Notes under the pieces: generated by a model | What the model saw: the letters and a program-made list of their open reading frames with translations, nothing else | The model's database searches: none | What the model was told of the DNA's origin: nothing | Position numbers and translations under genes: made by a program | NCBI RefSeq assembly: GCF_018130385.1 | Contig: NZ_JAFCLU010000007.1 | Span: 124,001-188,000, forward strand | Source: Bradyrhizobium sp. AUGA SZCCT0283 | GTDB taxonomy: Bacteria; Pseudomonadota; Alphaproteobacteria; Rhizobiales; Xanthobacteraceae | DNA: 64,000 nucleotides | Direction: 5' to 3' | Shown here: one piece after another, positions 49,007-57,891 of the stretch | How the letters are laid out: each line of letters starts with the position of its first letter | Position numbering within the stretch: the first letter of the stretch is position 1

Positions 49007-49720
49007 ATGAATCCCGCCGACGTGGCTCCGGCAGCCCTGCCGTTGGTCTCCGCCGACGTATCGCTGATTGCCCTGTTCCTGCAGGCCCATTGGGTCGTGA
49101 AAACCGTCATGCTGGGGCTTTTGGCCTGCTCGGTCTGGGTCTGGGCGATCGCGATCGACAAGATTTTCCTCTATGGCCGCACCAAGCGCGCCATGGATCG
49201 CTTCGAGCAGGCGTTCTGGTCGGGCCAATCGATCGAGGAACTCTACCGCGCGCTGTCGGCCAAACCGACGCAATCGATGGCGGCGTGTTTCGTTGCGGCC
49301 ATGCGCGAGTGGAAGCGCTCGTTCGAGAGCCAGACACGCTCCTTTGCCGGCCTGCAGATGCGGATCGAGAAGGTGATGAACGTCTCCATCGCCCGCGAGG
49401 TCGAGCGGCTGGAACGAAGGCTCCTGGTGCTGGCGACCGTCGGCTCGGCCGGGCCGTTCGTCGGCCTGTTCGGAACCGTATGGGGCATCATGTCGAGCTT
49501 CCAGTCGATCGCGGCCTCGAAAAACACTTCACTCGCGGTGGTGGCGCCCGGCATTGCGGAAGCGCTGTTTGCGACCGCTATCGGTCTCATCGCCGCCATC
49601 CCCGCGACCATTTTCTACAATAAGTTCACGTCCGAAGTGAATCGGCAGGCGCAGCGGCTGGAAGGTTTTGCCGACGAGTTTTCAGCCATCCTGTCCCGCC
49701 AGATCGACGAGCGGGCGTGA
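49007..49720 (+). CDS. tolQ: Tol-Pal system protein TolQ
   Basis: A 237-residue inner-membrane protein, relative of ExbB and MotA, that forms the proton channel driving TolA with TolR. It has three membrane helices, including the last two around SAGPFVGLFGTVWGIMSSFQ and VVAPGIAEALFATAIGLIAAIPATIFYN. I chose the start MNPADVAPAALP at 49007, which has a GAGAGGA ribosome binding site; the 55 codons upstream are not family-like. It is the first gene of tolQRAB. Confidence 0.95.
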   Translation: MNPADVAPAALPLVSADVSLIALFLQAHWVVKTVMLGLLACSVWVWAIAIDKIFLYGRTKRAMDRFEQAFWSGQSIEELYRALSAKPTQSMAACFVAAMREWKRSFESQTRSFAGLQMRIEKVMNVSIAREVERLERRLLVLATVGSAGPFVGLFGTVWGIMSSFQSIAASKNTSLAVVAPGIAEALFATAIGLIAAIPATIFYNKFTSEVNRQAQRLEGFADEFSAILSRQIDERA

Positions 49721-49757
49721 GGACGGCAAATGACGAGCGCATCGTGAGATCAAGATC

Positions 49758-50234
49758 ATGGCGATGAACATGGCAGGTTCGGCCGGCGGTGGCGGTGGAC
49801 GCCGCGGCCGGCGTCGCGCCGCCGTGATGGCGGAGATCAACGTCACGCCGATGGTCGACGTGATGCTGGTGCTGCTCATCATCTTCATGGTGGCCGCGCC
49901 GCTGATGACCTCGAGCATCGATATCGACCTGCCGGTCGCCAGCGGCGGCAAGCAGCTCCAGGCCAACGCGCCGCCGTTGACGCTGTCGGTCAAGCGCACC
50001 GGCGGGGCATGCAATTCGAATGTCGAACTCTATCTTGGAGATACGCTGATTTCGGCCAATGACCTCTTGCCCAAGATCAAGGCGATCCGGGAGACCCGGT
50101 CGGAAGCCGAGAGCGTGGTATACCTGCGCGGCGACAAGGACGTTTGCTACACGGATATGATGAAACTATTGGGGTATATTAGGACGGCGGGGTTCAAGGC
50201 GAATATCGTCATCGTGCCGGAGCAGGGCTCCTGA
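49758..50234 (+). CDS. tolR: Tol-Pal system protein TolR
   Basis: A 158-residue inner-membrane protein of the ExbD/TolR family and partner of TolQ. Its short N-terminal segment is rich in Gly and Arg (GGGGGRRGRRRAAVMAEINVTPMVDVMLVLLIIFMV in part). The helix carries the conserved proton-binding Asp in TPMVDVMLVLLIIFM. The periplasmic part has two cysteines, in GACNSN and DVCYTD. It starts 37 bases after tolQ. Confidence 0.95.
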   Translation: MAMNMAGSAGGGGGRRGRRRAAVMAEINVTPMVDVMLVLLIIFMVAAPLMTSSIDIDLPVASGGKQLQANAPPLTLSVKRTGGACNSNVELYLGDTLISANDLLPKIKAIRETRSEAESVVYLRGDKDVCYTDMMKLLGYIRTAGFKANIVIVPEQGS

Positions 50235-50281
50235 GCCATGAAGCGGCGCGCGACGGCTGAGGACGGAGCGGGAAAGCTCAA

Positions 50282-51220
50282 GTGAAGGTCAAGGTCGACA
50301 AGACGGTCCTGGCATCGGTCGCTCTGCACGTCCTCGTGCTGGGTTGGGTGATGCTGTCGTTCTCGACCAAGGCGCTCGAAATTCCGCCGGAAGACTCGGT
50401 GCCGGTCGATGTCGTTTCTCCCGATCAGCTTGCCAAGGTCATGGCCGGCATGAAGACCGGCAAGAAGGAAAACCCGAAGCCGCTGGTCGAGAAAATCGCC
50501 GAGGCCAAGCCCGTCGACGATGCCGTCGGCAAGATCACCGAGAAGGCGCCGGTCGTGACCGAGACCGCGCCGCCGCCGAAGGTCGAGGAGAAGCCGGTCG
50601 AGAAGAAACCCGACCCGCCGAAGGCCGTCGAGAACAAGCCCAAGGAAGAGCCGAAGCAGGAGCCGAAGCCGATCGAGAAGAAGCCGGATCCGGTGAAGCC
50701 CGACCCGATCGCCGAGGCGATCAAGAAGGAAGAGAAGAAGCCGCCGCCGAAGCCGGTGCAGGCCGCCAAGCCGCCCGAGCCGGCGAAGCCGAAGATCGTC
50801 GAACGGCACTTCGATCAGACGCAGATCGCGGCGCTGCTCGACAAGCGCGACCCGACGCGCCAGGCCGCAGCCGGCGACACGCTGAACTCCAACGCCGCGC
50901 TCGGCCTTTCGAAGGGCACGGCTGCGGACAATTCCGCAACCTGGGGCTCGATGTTCCAGCGGCAGGTCGAACGGTGCTGGAAAAAGCCCTATGGCGGCAT
51001 CGAGTCGCAGAAGCCTGAGGCCGTGTTTGCTATTCGTCTGAAGCGCGACGGCACCCTTGAAGGCTCGCCGGTTCCGGAAGGTGTTCCGGCGACGCCTTTC
51101 CTCCGCGTCTATCAGGAGAGCGCGCTACGCGCGATCATCGAGTGCCAGCCGTACAAATTGCCGGCGGCCTTCTACGAGGAATGGAAATATTTCGCGCCGG
51201 TGTTCAAGGAAAAGGCCTGA
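50282..51220 (+). CDS. tolA: Tol-Pal system protein TolA
   Basis: A 312-residue protein that spans the periplasm and links the TolQ-TolR motor to Pal and TolB. It has an N-terminal membrane helix (VLASVALHVLVLGWVMLSF), a long Lys/Pro/Glu-rich central section (about residues 50-185, with many KKPDP and EEKP units) and a C-terminal globular domain with SAWGSM-like and Cys-containing sequence (WKKPYGG...IIECQPYKLP). The start is GTG at 50282, 47 bases after tolR. Confidence 0.92.
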   Translation: MKVKVDKTVLASVALHVLVLGWVMLSFSTKALEIPPEDSVPVDVVSPDQLAKVMAGMKTGKKENPKPLVEKIAEAKPVDDAVGKITEKAPVVTETAPPPKVEEKPVEKKPDPPKAVENKPKEEPKQEPKPIEKKPDPVKPDPIAEAIKKEEKKPPPKPVQAAKPPEPAKPKIVERHFDQTQIAALLDKRDPTRQAAAGDTLNSNAALGLSKGTAADNSATWGSMFQRQVERCWKKPYGGIESQKPEAVFAIRLKRDGTLEGSPVPEGVPATPFLRVYQESALRAIIECQPYKLPAAFYEEWKYFAPVFKEKA

Positions 51221-51280
51221 CCGCGCTCGCCGATTGGCGATCACTGCAATTGGCGATCACACAAGAGCAAGATTGAAGCC

Positions 51281-52639
51281 ATGACTGACAAAGATGGATT
51301 GCCTGCTACGTCGTTCCGCCTGAGCCGCCGGCAGATTATTTCCGGAATGGCTTCAACGGGCCTGTTGATGGGCGGTCCGATCCGGAATGCCTTCGCCCAG
51401 AAACGCGTCGTCATTCCTGAGGGCGAATTCACTCCGCTCCCGATCGCGATCCCGAACTTCGTCGCCGGCACGCCTGGAGATGCCGAAGTAGGCGTGGGCG
51501 TGTCGCAGGTCATCACCAACAATCTCAAGCGCAGCGGGCTGTTCGCGCCGATCGATCAGGCCGCCTTTATCGAGCGCATCACCAACATCGACACCGCGCC
51601 GCAATTCAATAGCTGGAAGCAGATCAATGCCCAGGCGCTGGTGACCGGCCGCATGACGCGGCAGGGCGATGGCCGCCTCAAGGCCGAATTCCGCCTCTGG
51701 GACGTCAACACCGCTCAGCAGCTCACCGGCCAGCAATATTTCACCTCGCCGGAATACTGGCGGCGTATCGCCCACATCATCTCCGACCAGATCTATGAGC
51801 GGCTGACCGGCGAGAAGGGCTATTTCGACAGCCGCGTCGTGTTCGTCGACGAGACGGGATCGAAGGAGCGCCGCGTCAAGCGGCTGGCGCTGATGGATCA
51901 GGACGGCGCCAATGTCAGATATCTGACCAAGGGAAGCGATCTGGTGCTGACGCCGCGGTTCTCGCCGTCGACCCAGGAAATCACCTATATGGAATTCGGC
52001 CAGGGCGACCCGCGGGTCTATCTGTTCAACGTCGAGACCGGGCAGCGCGAGATCGTCGGCAATTTCCCGGGCATGTCGTTCTCGCCGCGGTTCTCGCCGG
52101 ATGGCCAGCGCATCATCATGAGCCTGCAGCAGGGCGGCAACTCGAACCTGTTCGTGATGGATTTGCGTTCGAAGTCGACGACGCGGCTGACCGACACGCC
52201 GGCAATCGACACCTCGCCGTCCTATTCGCCTGACGGGGCCCGGATCTGTTTCGAATCCGACCGCGGCGGCAAGCCGCAGATCTACGTGATGGCGGCCACC
52301 GGCGGCGGCGCGCAGCGCATCTCGTTCGGCGAGGGCAGCTATTCGACGCCGGTGTGGTCGCCGCGCGGCGACTACATCGCCTTCACCAAGCAGGGCGGCG
52401 GACAATTCGCGATCGGCATCATGAAGACCGACGGTTCGGGCGAACGAATCCTCACCTCGGGCTTCCATAATGAAGGGCCGACCTTTGCGCCGAACGGCCG
52501 GGTCGTGATGTTCTTCCGCGAGCCCGGCGGCAGCGGCGGGCCGTCCTTGTTCACCGTCGATATCTCAGGTCGCAACGAATTGCGGGTACCAACGCCCGGT
52601 TTTGCCTCCGACCCGGCATGGTCGCCATTGCTGTCCTGA
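51281..52639 (+). CDS. tolB: Tol-Pal system protein TolB, with a Tat-like signal
   Basis: A 452-residue periplasmic beta-propeller protein that binds Pal and TolA. The N-terminal domain (about 45-180) is followed by the six-bladed propeller with repeated motifs such as [42 protein letters not shown] and [15 protein letters not shown]. The signal sequence has twin arginines at R16-R17 (SRRQIIS) followed by a long hydrophobic stretch ending ...NAFA, which looks Tat-dependent rather than Sec-dependent. The gene starts 60 bases after tolA. Confidence 0.95.
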   Translation: MTDKDGLPATSFRLSRRQIISGMASTGLLMGGPIRNAFAQKRVVIPEGEFTPLPIAIPNFVAGTPGDAEVGVGVSQVITNNLKRSGLFAPIDQAAFIERITNIDTAPQFNSWKQINAQALVTGRMTRQGDGRLKAEFRLWDVNTAQQLTGQQYFTSPEYWRRIAHIISDQIYERLTGEKGYFDSRVVFVDETGSKERRVKRLALMDQDGANVRYLTKGSDLVLTPRFSPSTQEITYMEFGQGDPRVYLFNVETGQREIVGNFPGMSFSPRFSPDGQRIIMSLQQGGNSNLFVMDLRSKSTTRLTDTPAIDTSPSYSPDGARICFESDRGGKPQIYVMAATGGGAQRISFGEGSYSTPVWSPRGDYIAFTKQGGGQFAIGIMKTDGSGERILTSGFHNEGPTFAPNGRVVMFFREPGGSGGPSLFTVDISGRNELRVPTPGFASDPAWSPLLS

Positions 52640-52689
52640 TGGAACCCGGCCGCGCAACCGGCATGGCGTTATGGGCAAACATTGCCTAG

Positions 52690-52715
52690 CCTGATGATTT
52701 ATCAGGAAAATTTTT
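52690..52715 (+). terminator. Weak terminator after tolB
   Basis: CCTGAT (52690-52695) and ATCAGG (52701-52706) form a six-base stem followed by AAAATTTTT. It lies about 50 bases after the tolB stop and may end the tolQRAB message. Confidence 0.5.
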
Positions 52716-52815
52716 GCCGTGTGCTGCAAATGCAACCACTTGGTAACGATGTTCCCTCAGAAAGACTTCATCTGCACCGGGTAGAACTACGACCTGGAGA
52801 GGACGCGCGCCCGAA

Positions 52816-55146
52816 ATGCAGCTTGCCAATCAGCGGGAAGTACCTGACGAGGAGAAATCACCGCCCATTCACACGGCGTTGATCGATTCGTTGTTCGAAG
52901 CGTCCGGTCCGCTGCTTGCGGGTCTCGTCTTCGCGGCCATTGCGGCGGCCTTGACCGCGCTGAAGACCGGAAGTGATCTCATCTGGTGCTGTGTTGCGCT
53001 TCTCATCGCCACCGGCGCTGTCCGGGCATTCGATTTGCAGCGCTACCAGGCTCGCAAATCGAGTGTGACTGCCGATGAAGCTACGCGGTGGCAGAAGCGC
53101 TATCAGATTGGAGCGATGATTCAGGCCGCAGCCATCGGCCTGTGGTGCTCCGTCACCTTGTTGAGCACTGACGACGCCGTAGCCCACATGATTGCCTTAT
53201 CCGTCACGACGGGCCTTGCGGCGGGTGGTGCGGGCAGGGCCTACGGACGGCAGTGGATCTTCCAGCTCCAGGTCACGCTTATCTTCGGTCCAACGGTGAT
53301 CGCGCTGGCGTTGCGCGGCACGCCCTATTACGTCGCGATGTCAGTCGTGAGCGCCGTTTTTCTTGTGACGCTCATGCGGATCTCGGCCACCCTGCATAGA
53401 ATATTTATGGGAGCGATTGTGGCGCGCGAGCGCGAAGCGGCGCTCGCCGGCCAGTTCGATACTGCGTTGAACAACATGCCGCACGGCCTGTGCATGTTCC
53501 GCGCCGACGGGCAGCTTGCAGTGGTGAATCATCGCTTCAGCGAAATGATGAACCTGTCCGACGACCTGATTGACCGCGGCGCCAGCGCGCCCGACATCAT
53601 CGCGGCCTGCATCACCTCGCATTCGATCTCGGAGACGAGCGGCAAGATGATCCTGTCGGAGATCGTCAACGCGCAGGCCGGCGACATGGTTACGACCGAC
53701 ACCGACGCCACGCGGGGTCGCTCGCTGTCATGGACCTTCCAGCCGATGGCGGGGGGCGGCGCAGTCGTACTGGTGGAAGACATCACCGAGCGCCGCAATG
53801 CGGAGGCCCGGATCAGCCATCTGGCGCGCTACGACGAACTGACAGCGCTGCCGAACCGGGTCAATTTCCGCGACGAGATCGGGCGGCTTCTGGCCGTCCA
53901 GCAAGACGCCGAGCAGTTGTCGGCGCTGCTGTTCGTCGACCTCGACCAGTTCAAGCAGGTCAATGACACGCTCGGCCATCCCTGCGGCGACCAGTTGCTG
54001 TGCGCGGTGTCCGAGCGGTTGCGCGAGATGCTGCGGCCCGAGGACTTCGTGGCGCGGTTCGGCGGCGACGAGTTCGTGGTGTTCCAGCAGAACATCCATT
54101 CCCCCGACGACGCCGCCGGTCTCGCCCGGCGCATCGTCGATCGCCTGAGCGAGCGCTACAAGATCGACAATCATCTGGTCGAGATCGGCGCCAGCATCGG
54201 CATCGCCATGACCTCTCGCGGCGTCAGCGCCGATACGCTGTTGAAGAATGCCGACATGGCGCTGTACCGCGCCAAGGCTGACGGCCGCGGTACCTTCTGC
54301 TTCTTCCGGGAGGAGATGGCGCAGGTCGTCGAAGCCCGCCGCATCCTCGAACTGGACCTGCGCAAGGCGCTGGCCAATGAGGAGTTCGAGCTGTTCTTCC
54401 AGCCGCTGGTCAATCTCAAATCGGGACGGATATCCACCTGCGAAGCGCTGTTGCGCTGGAATCATCCGGTTCGCGGCACGGTGTCGCCGACCGATATCAT
54501 TCCGGTCGCCGAGGACATGGGCCTGATCGTCGATCTCGGCCGCTGGATTTTGCGCAAGGCCTGCATGGAATGCATGAAATGGCCCGAAGGCGTCAGCGTC
54601 GCGGTCAACTTCTCGCCGCAGCAATTCCATCAGCGCGACGTGCTGAGCGAAGTGCGCTACGCGCTCGAGGTCTCTGGCCTGCCGGCGAACCGGCTCGAAA
54701 TCGAGATCACCGAATCCTCGCTGCTGCGTAACACCCAGTTGACGCACGACGTGCTGTCGCAATTGCATTCGCTCGGCGTGCGGATTTCGCTCGACGACTT
54801 CGGCACCGGCTATTCGAGCCTGAGCTATCTGCACAACTTCCCGCTGCAGAAAGTGAAGATCGACCGCTCGTTCCTCGAGGGCATCGACAGCGACCGTCCA
54901 CTGACGCTGCTGCGTGGCGTAGCGCGGCTGTCTGCCGACCTCGGCATGTCCGTCGTGGTCGAGGGTATCGAGACCAACGAGCAGCTCGAACTGATCAGTG
55001 CCGACGGCGCGATAACCGAGGCGCAGGGCTATCTGTTCAGTCCGCCGGTGCCCGCGGTGCGGGTTCGTCAATTGCTGAACGCCTCGCACGGACGCAGCAT
55101 GCGCGACGATCAGATCGTCGCGGTGCCCTCGCGATCTATCGCCTAA
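52816..55146 (+). CDS. Membrane-bound PAS-GGDEF-EAL protein (cyclic di-GMP turnover)
   Basis: A 776-residue protein. It has about five or six membrane helices in the first ~200 residues, a PAS-like domain (about 215-335, LNNMPHGLCMFRADGQL), a GGDEF domain with intact FGGDEF near 415-419 and an RxxD inhibitory site (RPED) five residues before it, and an EAL domain with EALLRW near 542 and DDFGTGYSS. Both halves keep their key residues, so it could make and break cyclic di-GMP, a second messenger for attachment and motility. It lies between tolB and a FeeM-like gene, transcribed alone. Confidence 0.92.
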   Translation: MQLANQREVPDEEKSPPIHTALIDSLFEASGPLLAGLVFAAIAAALTALKTGSDLIWCCVALLIATGAVRAFDLQRYQARKSSVTADEATRWQKRYQIGAMIQAAAIGLWCSVTLLSTDDAVAHMIALSVTTGLAAGGAGRAYGRQWIFQLQVTLIFGPTVIALALRGTPYYVAMSVVSAVFLVTLMRISATLHRIFMGAIVAREREAALAGQFDTALNNMPHGLCMFRADGQLAVVNHRFSEMMNLSDDLIDRGASAPDIIAACITSHSISETSGKMILSEIVNAQAGDMVTTDTDATRGRSLSWTFQPMAGGGAVVLVEDITERRNAEARISHLARYDELTALPNRVNFRDEIGRLLAVQQDAEQLSALLFVDLDQFKQVNDTLGHPCGDQLLCAVSERLREMLRPEDFVARFGGDEFVVFQQNIHSPDDAAGLARRIVDRLSERYKIDNHLVEIGASIGIAMTSRGVSADTLLKNADMALYRAKADGRGTFCFFREEMAQVVEARRILELDLRKALANEEFELFFQPLVNLKSGRISTCEALLRWNHPVRGTVSPTDIIPVAEDMGLIVDLGRWILRKACMECMKWPEGVSVAVNFSPQQFHQRDVLSEVRYALEVSGLPANRLEIEITESSLLRNTQLTHDVLSQLHSLGVRISLDDFGTGYSSLSYLHNFPLQKVKIDRSFLEGIDSDRPLTLLRGVARLSADLGMSVVVEGIETNEQLELISADGAITEAQGYLFSPPVPAVRVRQLLNASHGRSMRDDQIVAVPSRSIA

Positions 55147-55314
55147 CCTTAGCTCGACCGGTTGCACGGTCTATCAACTCGAAATCACCGGGTTTTTGCG
55201 GGTAAAAAGGTTAACCCTAACCTCGCTAAGCCTTTGCAATTTTATTAAGAAACCGTTAATCTTTTTCACACGCAGAAGTTGCCCCAAAATGCCGTGAACG
55301 TGTGAGGTTATCAG

Positions 55315-56055
55315 ATGGAGCCCATAGCCGAACCGCGCGCTCCGCGCTCTGTGCGGGGATCAGGGCTGTTCGATCGCGTCGACTACCGGCTCATCGAAAC
55401 CTCCGAGGACAAAGATCGCATCTGTGCGCTGCGCTACAGAGGTTATCTGCACGGAGGACTAATCTCGCCGTCGGCATCACAGCGCGTCAGCGATCGTTAT
55501 GACGATGCGCCGAACGCCTGGACCTTTGGCATCTACGTTGACGGCGAACTCTGCAGCTCTCTTCGGCTCCACGTTCTGACGTCAGAATGGCGGATGTCCT
55601 ATACAACGGATGTTTTCGGCGATGTTCTTCACCCTCGCCTCGATCAGGGCGAAGTCTTCATCGACCCGTCGCGTTTTGTTGCAGACCCGGAAAAAGCCAA
55701 GCGGTTTCCTGAGCTTCCATATCTGACGCTGCGCCTGGCCTATCTGGCATGCGAGCATTTCAACGCCGATACCGGGCTTGCGCTCGTTCGTGCCGAGCAC
55801 CAGGCGTTTTACCGCCGGGTCTTTCTGCATGAGACCCTGGCCGAGCCGCGTTCGGCACCAAACCTGATAATAAAGGTGGCATTGATGGCGTCCGATTTCC
55901 GGACTCTGCGAGAGAAGGTCTTGACGCGCTTTCCAATTATGCGCTCGAGCGCCTTTGAGCGACGGATGCTGTTCGAGCGCCGGGCCGAGCGCAGTTTTTT
56001 TTCCAACGCGGTCGTTACACCCTTCGAACGACCCTCGATTGTGCCGAACGCCTGA
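55315..56055 (+). CDS. FeeM-like N-acyl amino acid synthase-type GNAT protein
   Basis: A 246-residue GNAT-fold protein that resembles the FeeM N-acyl amino acid synthase domain and, more distantly, acyl-homoserine-lactone synthases (CALRYRGYLHGGLISPSASQRVSDRYDDAPN with a characteristic early Arg-rich helix, and GEVFIDPSRFVADPEKAKRF). Family members join a fatty acyl chain from acyl carrier protein to an amino acid; here the activity is an inference. No signal peptide is seen. It is preceded by the GGDEF-EAL gene and followed by pal. Confidence 0.72.
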   Translation: MEPIAEPRAPRSVRGSGLFDRVDYRLIETSEDKDRICALRYRGYLHGGLISPSASQRVSDRYDDAPNAWTFGIYVDGELCSSLRLHVLTSEWRMSYTTDVFGDVLHPRLDQGEVFIDPSRFVADPEKAKRFPELPYLTLRLAYLACEHFNADTGLALVRAEHQAFYRRVFLHETLAEPRSAPNLIIKVALMASDFRTLREKVLTRFPIMRSSAFERRMLFERRAERSFFSNAVVTPFERPSIVPNA

Positions 56056-56296
56056 ACCCGCGTGCACGGGGATTTTTGGCTGAAAGCTAGCCTCACTGCG
56101 GTTTTTGGGCCGATTGGCACTTGCCTTCACCGTCGCGCCACATTTACAAACCATTAACTATCGCGGTCGCTTTTCACGGTTTGTCGGCATTTGATCGGGT
56201 CTGGCAAGGTTCCATCAAGGTTGACGGAACGTTCGCTTAACCATCGACCTGTAGACCGGATAACAGTCGAAAAACGTGAGCGTTGGAGGCTCCGGA

Positions 56297-56788
56297 ATGA
56301 AATATCAGATGCGTATCCTCCAGGGATGGAAGCTGGCGGCTGTGGTCGCGGTGGCGCTGTCGATGGGCGCCTGCGCCAAGAACAACGTCGGCGCCGATGG
56401 CGCGATGGCGAGCGCGGCGACCCCGGGGAGCCAGCAGGATTTCGTGGTCAATGTCGGCGACCGCGTGTTCTTCGAGAGCGACCAGACCGAACTGAGCCCG
56501 CAGGCGATCGCCACGCTGGAGAAGCAGGCGCAGTGGCTGCAGACCTACAACCGCTATTCCTTCACCATCGAAGGCCATGCGGACGAGCGCGGCACCCGTG
56601 AATACAACATCGCGCTCGGCGCACGCCGCGCCCAGTCGGTGCGCAGCTATCTCGCCTCGCGCGGCATCGATCCGAACCGCATGCGCACCATCTCCTACGG
56701 CAAGGAGCGTCCGGTGGCGGTCTGTAACGACATCTCCTGCTGGTCGCAGAACCGCCGCGCCGTCACGGTGCTGAACGCCGGCGCCTGA
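56297..56788 (+). CDS. pal: Peptidoglycan-associated lipoprotein Pal
   Basis: A 163-residue outer-membrane lipoprotein that grips peptidoglycan and connects to TolB/TolA. It has a lipoprotein signal with the lipobox-like SMGAC (Cys near residue 26), a Gly/Ala linker, and an OmpA-type domain with FFESDQTELSPQA and the peptidoglycan-binding FTIEGHADERGTREYN. Two cysteines in VCNDISCWSQNRR are typical of alphaproteobacterial Pal. The start at 56297 has GGAGG upstream; the longer frame starts with GTG at 56276 and is less likely. It is followed by a strong terminator. Confidence 0.95.
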   Translation: MKYQMRILQGWKLAAVVAVALSMGACAKNNVGADGAMASAATPGSQQDFVVNVGDRVFFESDQTELSPQAIATLEKQAQWLQTYNRYSFTIEGHADERGTREYNIALGARRAQSVRSYLASRGIDPNRMRTISYGKERPVAVCNDISCWSQNRRAVTVLNAGA

Positions 56789-56814
56789 GCGTCCTCCGTT
56801 TCGCAGAATTTTGG

Positions 56815-56840
56815 ACCGGCGCCTTCGGGCGCCGGTTTTA
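56815..56840 (+). terminator. Terminator of pal, overlapping the end of the convergent hydrolase
   Basis: Arms ACCGGCGCC (56815-56823) and GGCGCCGGT (56828-56836) with a TTCG loop, followed by TTTTATTTT. The stop codon (56838-56840) of the minus-strand hydrolase lies in the T-run. Confidence 0.9.
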
Positions 56841-57710
56841 TTTTGGGCTCATGATGAAGCGACGGATCGCGGCCAGCGTGCGCTCAGGTGCGTCTTGTAT
56901 GCAGGCGTGCCGGCAGTCGGCGAACCGTTCGAACCGCACCAGCTGCGGCGGCAGCGCGGCTGCGATGTCGGCCTGGCTCTCGATTGGGTGAATGGGATCG
57001 TCTTCGCCGCCGAGTACCAGCGTCGGGCACTGAATGCGATCCAGGTCGGGGAAGAAGTTGTAGCTGTGGCTCTCGCCGCCGGGCCGCGTGAACCATTGCA
57101 GCACTTCCTGCCGATTGATGGCGCGGCGTGCCATGTCCGGGTCGCGCGGGACGCGCGTATAGTGCGGCATGGCCAGCCGCACCCAGGCGTCAACCGAAGC
57201 CTGATCGGGATGGCCCTGTTCTTCCAGCAGGCGACGCCGCGCCAGCGCGCCGACCTCCGGTCCACCAAAGCGTTCGAACAACTCGACCCGCCGCTCCAGA
57301 TATTCGTCGCCCGTGGCCGCGGTGCTGATCAGGATCAGTTTCGAAGGGGCCGCCGGATGGCGCGTGGCGTAGGCCAGCGCGACCATGCCGCCAAACGACG
57401 CGCCCAGCACGATCGGGTCGACGATGCCGAGCGCGTCGCAGAACGCCCGCACGTCGTCGCCCCACTGGGCGAGATTCCAGTTCTGCTGCGGGCCGTCCTC
57501 GCTGCGGCCGTTGCCGCGATGGTCGAGATAGACGATCTGGGCAATGTCGGCCAAGGCCGAGTAGGCAGGCCGGTAGATGGAGTGGTCGAAGCCGGGGCCG
57601 CCATGCAGCATCAGCAGGACAGGCTTTTCCCGCATCACCGGGCCGTCGGGGACGAATTTCGCGCCCTCGACATCGAAGAACAGCCGCACCCCGTTCACAG
57701 ATACGTGCAT
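56838..57710 (-). CDS. Alpha/beta hydrolase, proline iminopeptidase-like
   Basis: A 290-residue enzyme of the alpha/beta hydrolase fold. HGGPG (36-40) forms the oxyanion hole typical of proline iminopeptidases, the nucleophile S105 lies in GASFGG, and the catalytic His is near residue 268 (RHACIQDAPE). The cap contains LERRVELFERFGG. Other family members are hydrolases of esters or epoxides, so peptidase activity is only likely. It is transcribed opposite to pal and cpoB and ends inside the pal terminator. Confidence 0.8.
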   Translation of the reverse strand: MHVSVNGVRLFFDVEGAKFVPDGPVMREKPVLLMLHGGPGFDHSIYRPAYSALADIAQIVYLDHRGNGRSEDGPQQNWNLAQWGDDVRAFCDALGIVDPIVLGASFGGMVALAYATRHPAAPSKLILISTAATGDEYLERRVELFERFGGPEVGALARRRLLEEQGHPDQASVDAWVRLAMPHYTRVPRDPDMARRAINRQEVLQWFTRPGGESHSYNFFPDLDRIQCPTLVLGGEDDPIHPIESQADIAAALPPQLVRFERFADCRHACIQDAPERTLAAIRRFIMSPK

Positions 57711-57891
57711 GAACGGACCTCCCTCGATTTGTGAACGGTCCGCCGGACCGGACGGCTTGTCTTGAAGCGGATACTAAACCATACCGGAATTCCGCGAACC
57801 GAATCGGAAATGCCAGTCACAATTCTGGCGTACTCGCTCTCTCAATGTGTTCTGCTTTCGTTTGACACGTGATTTTCGTCGTCAGGGCAAA

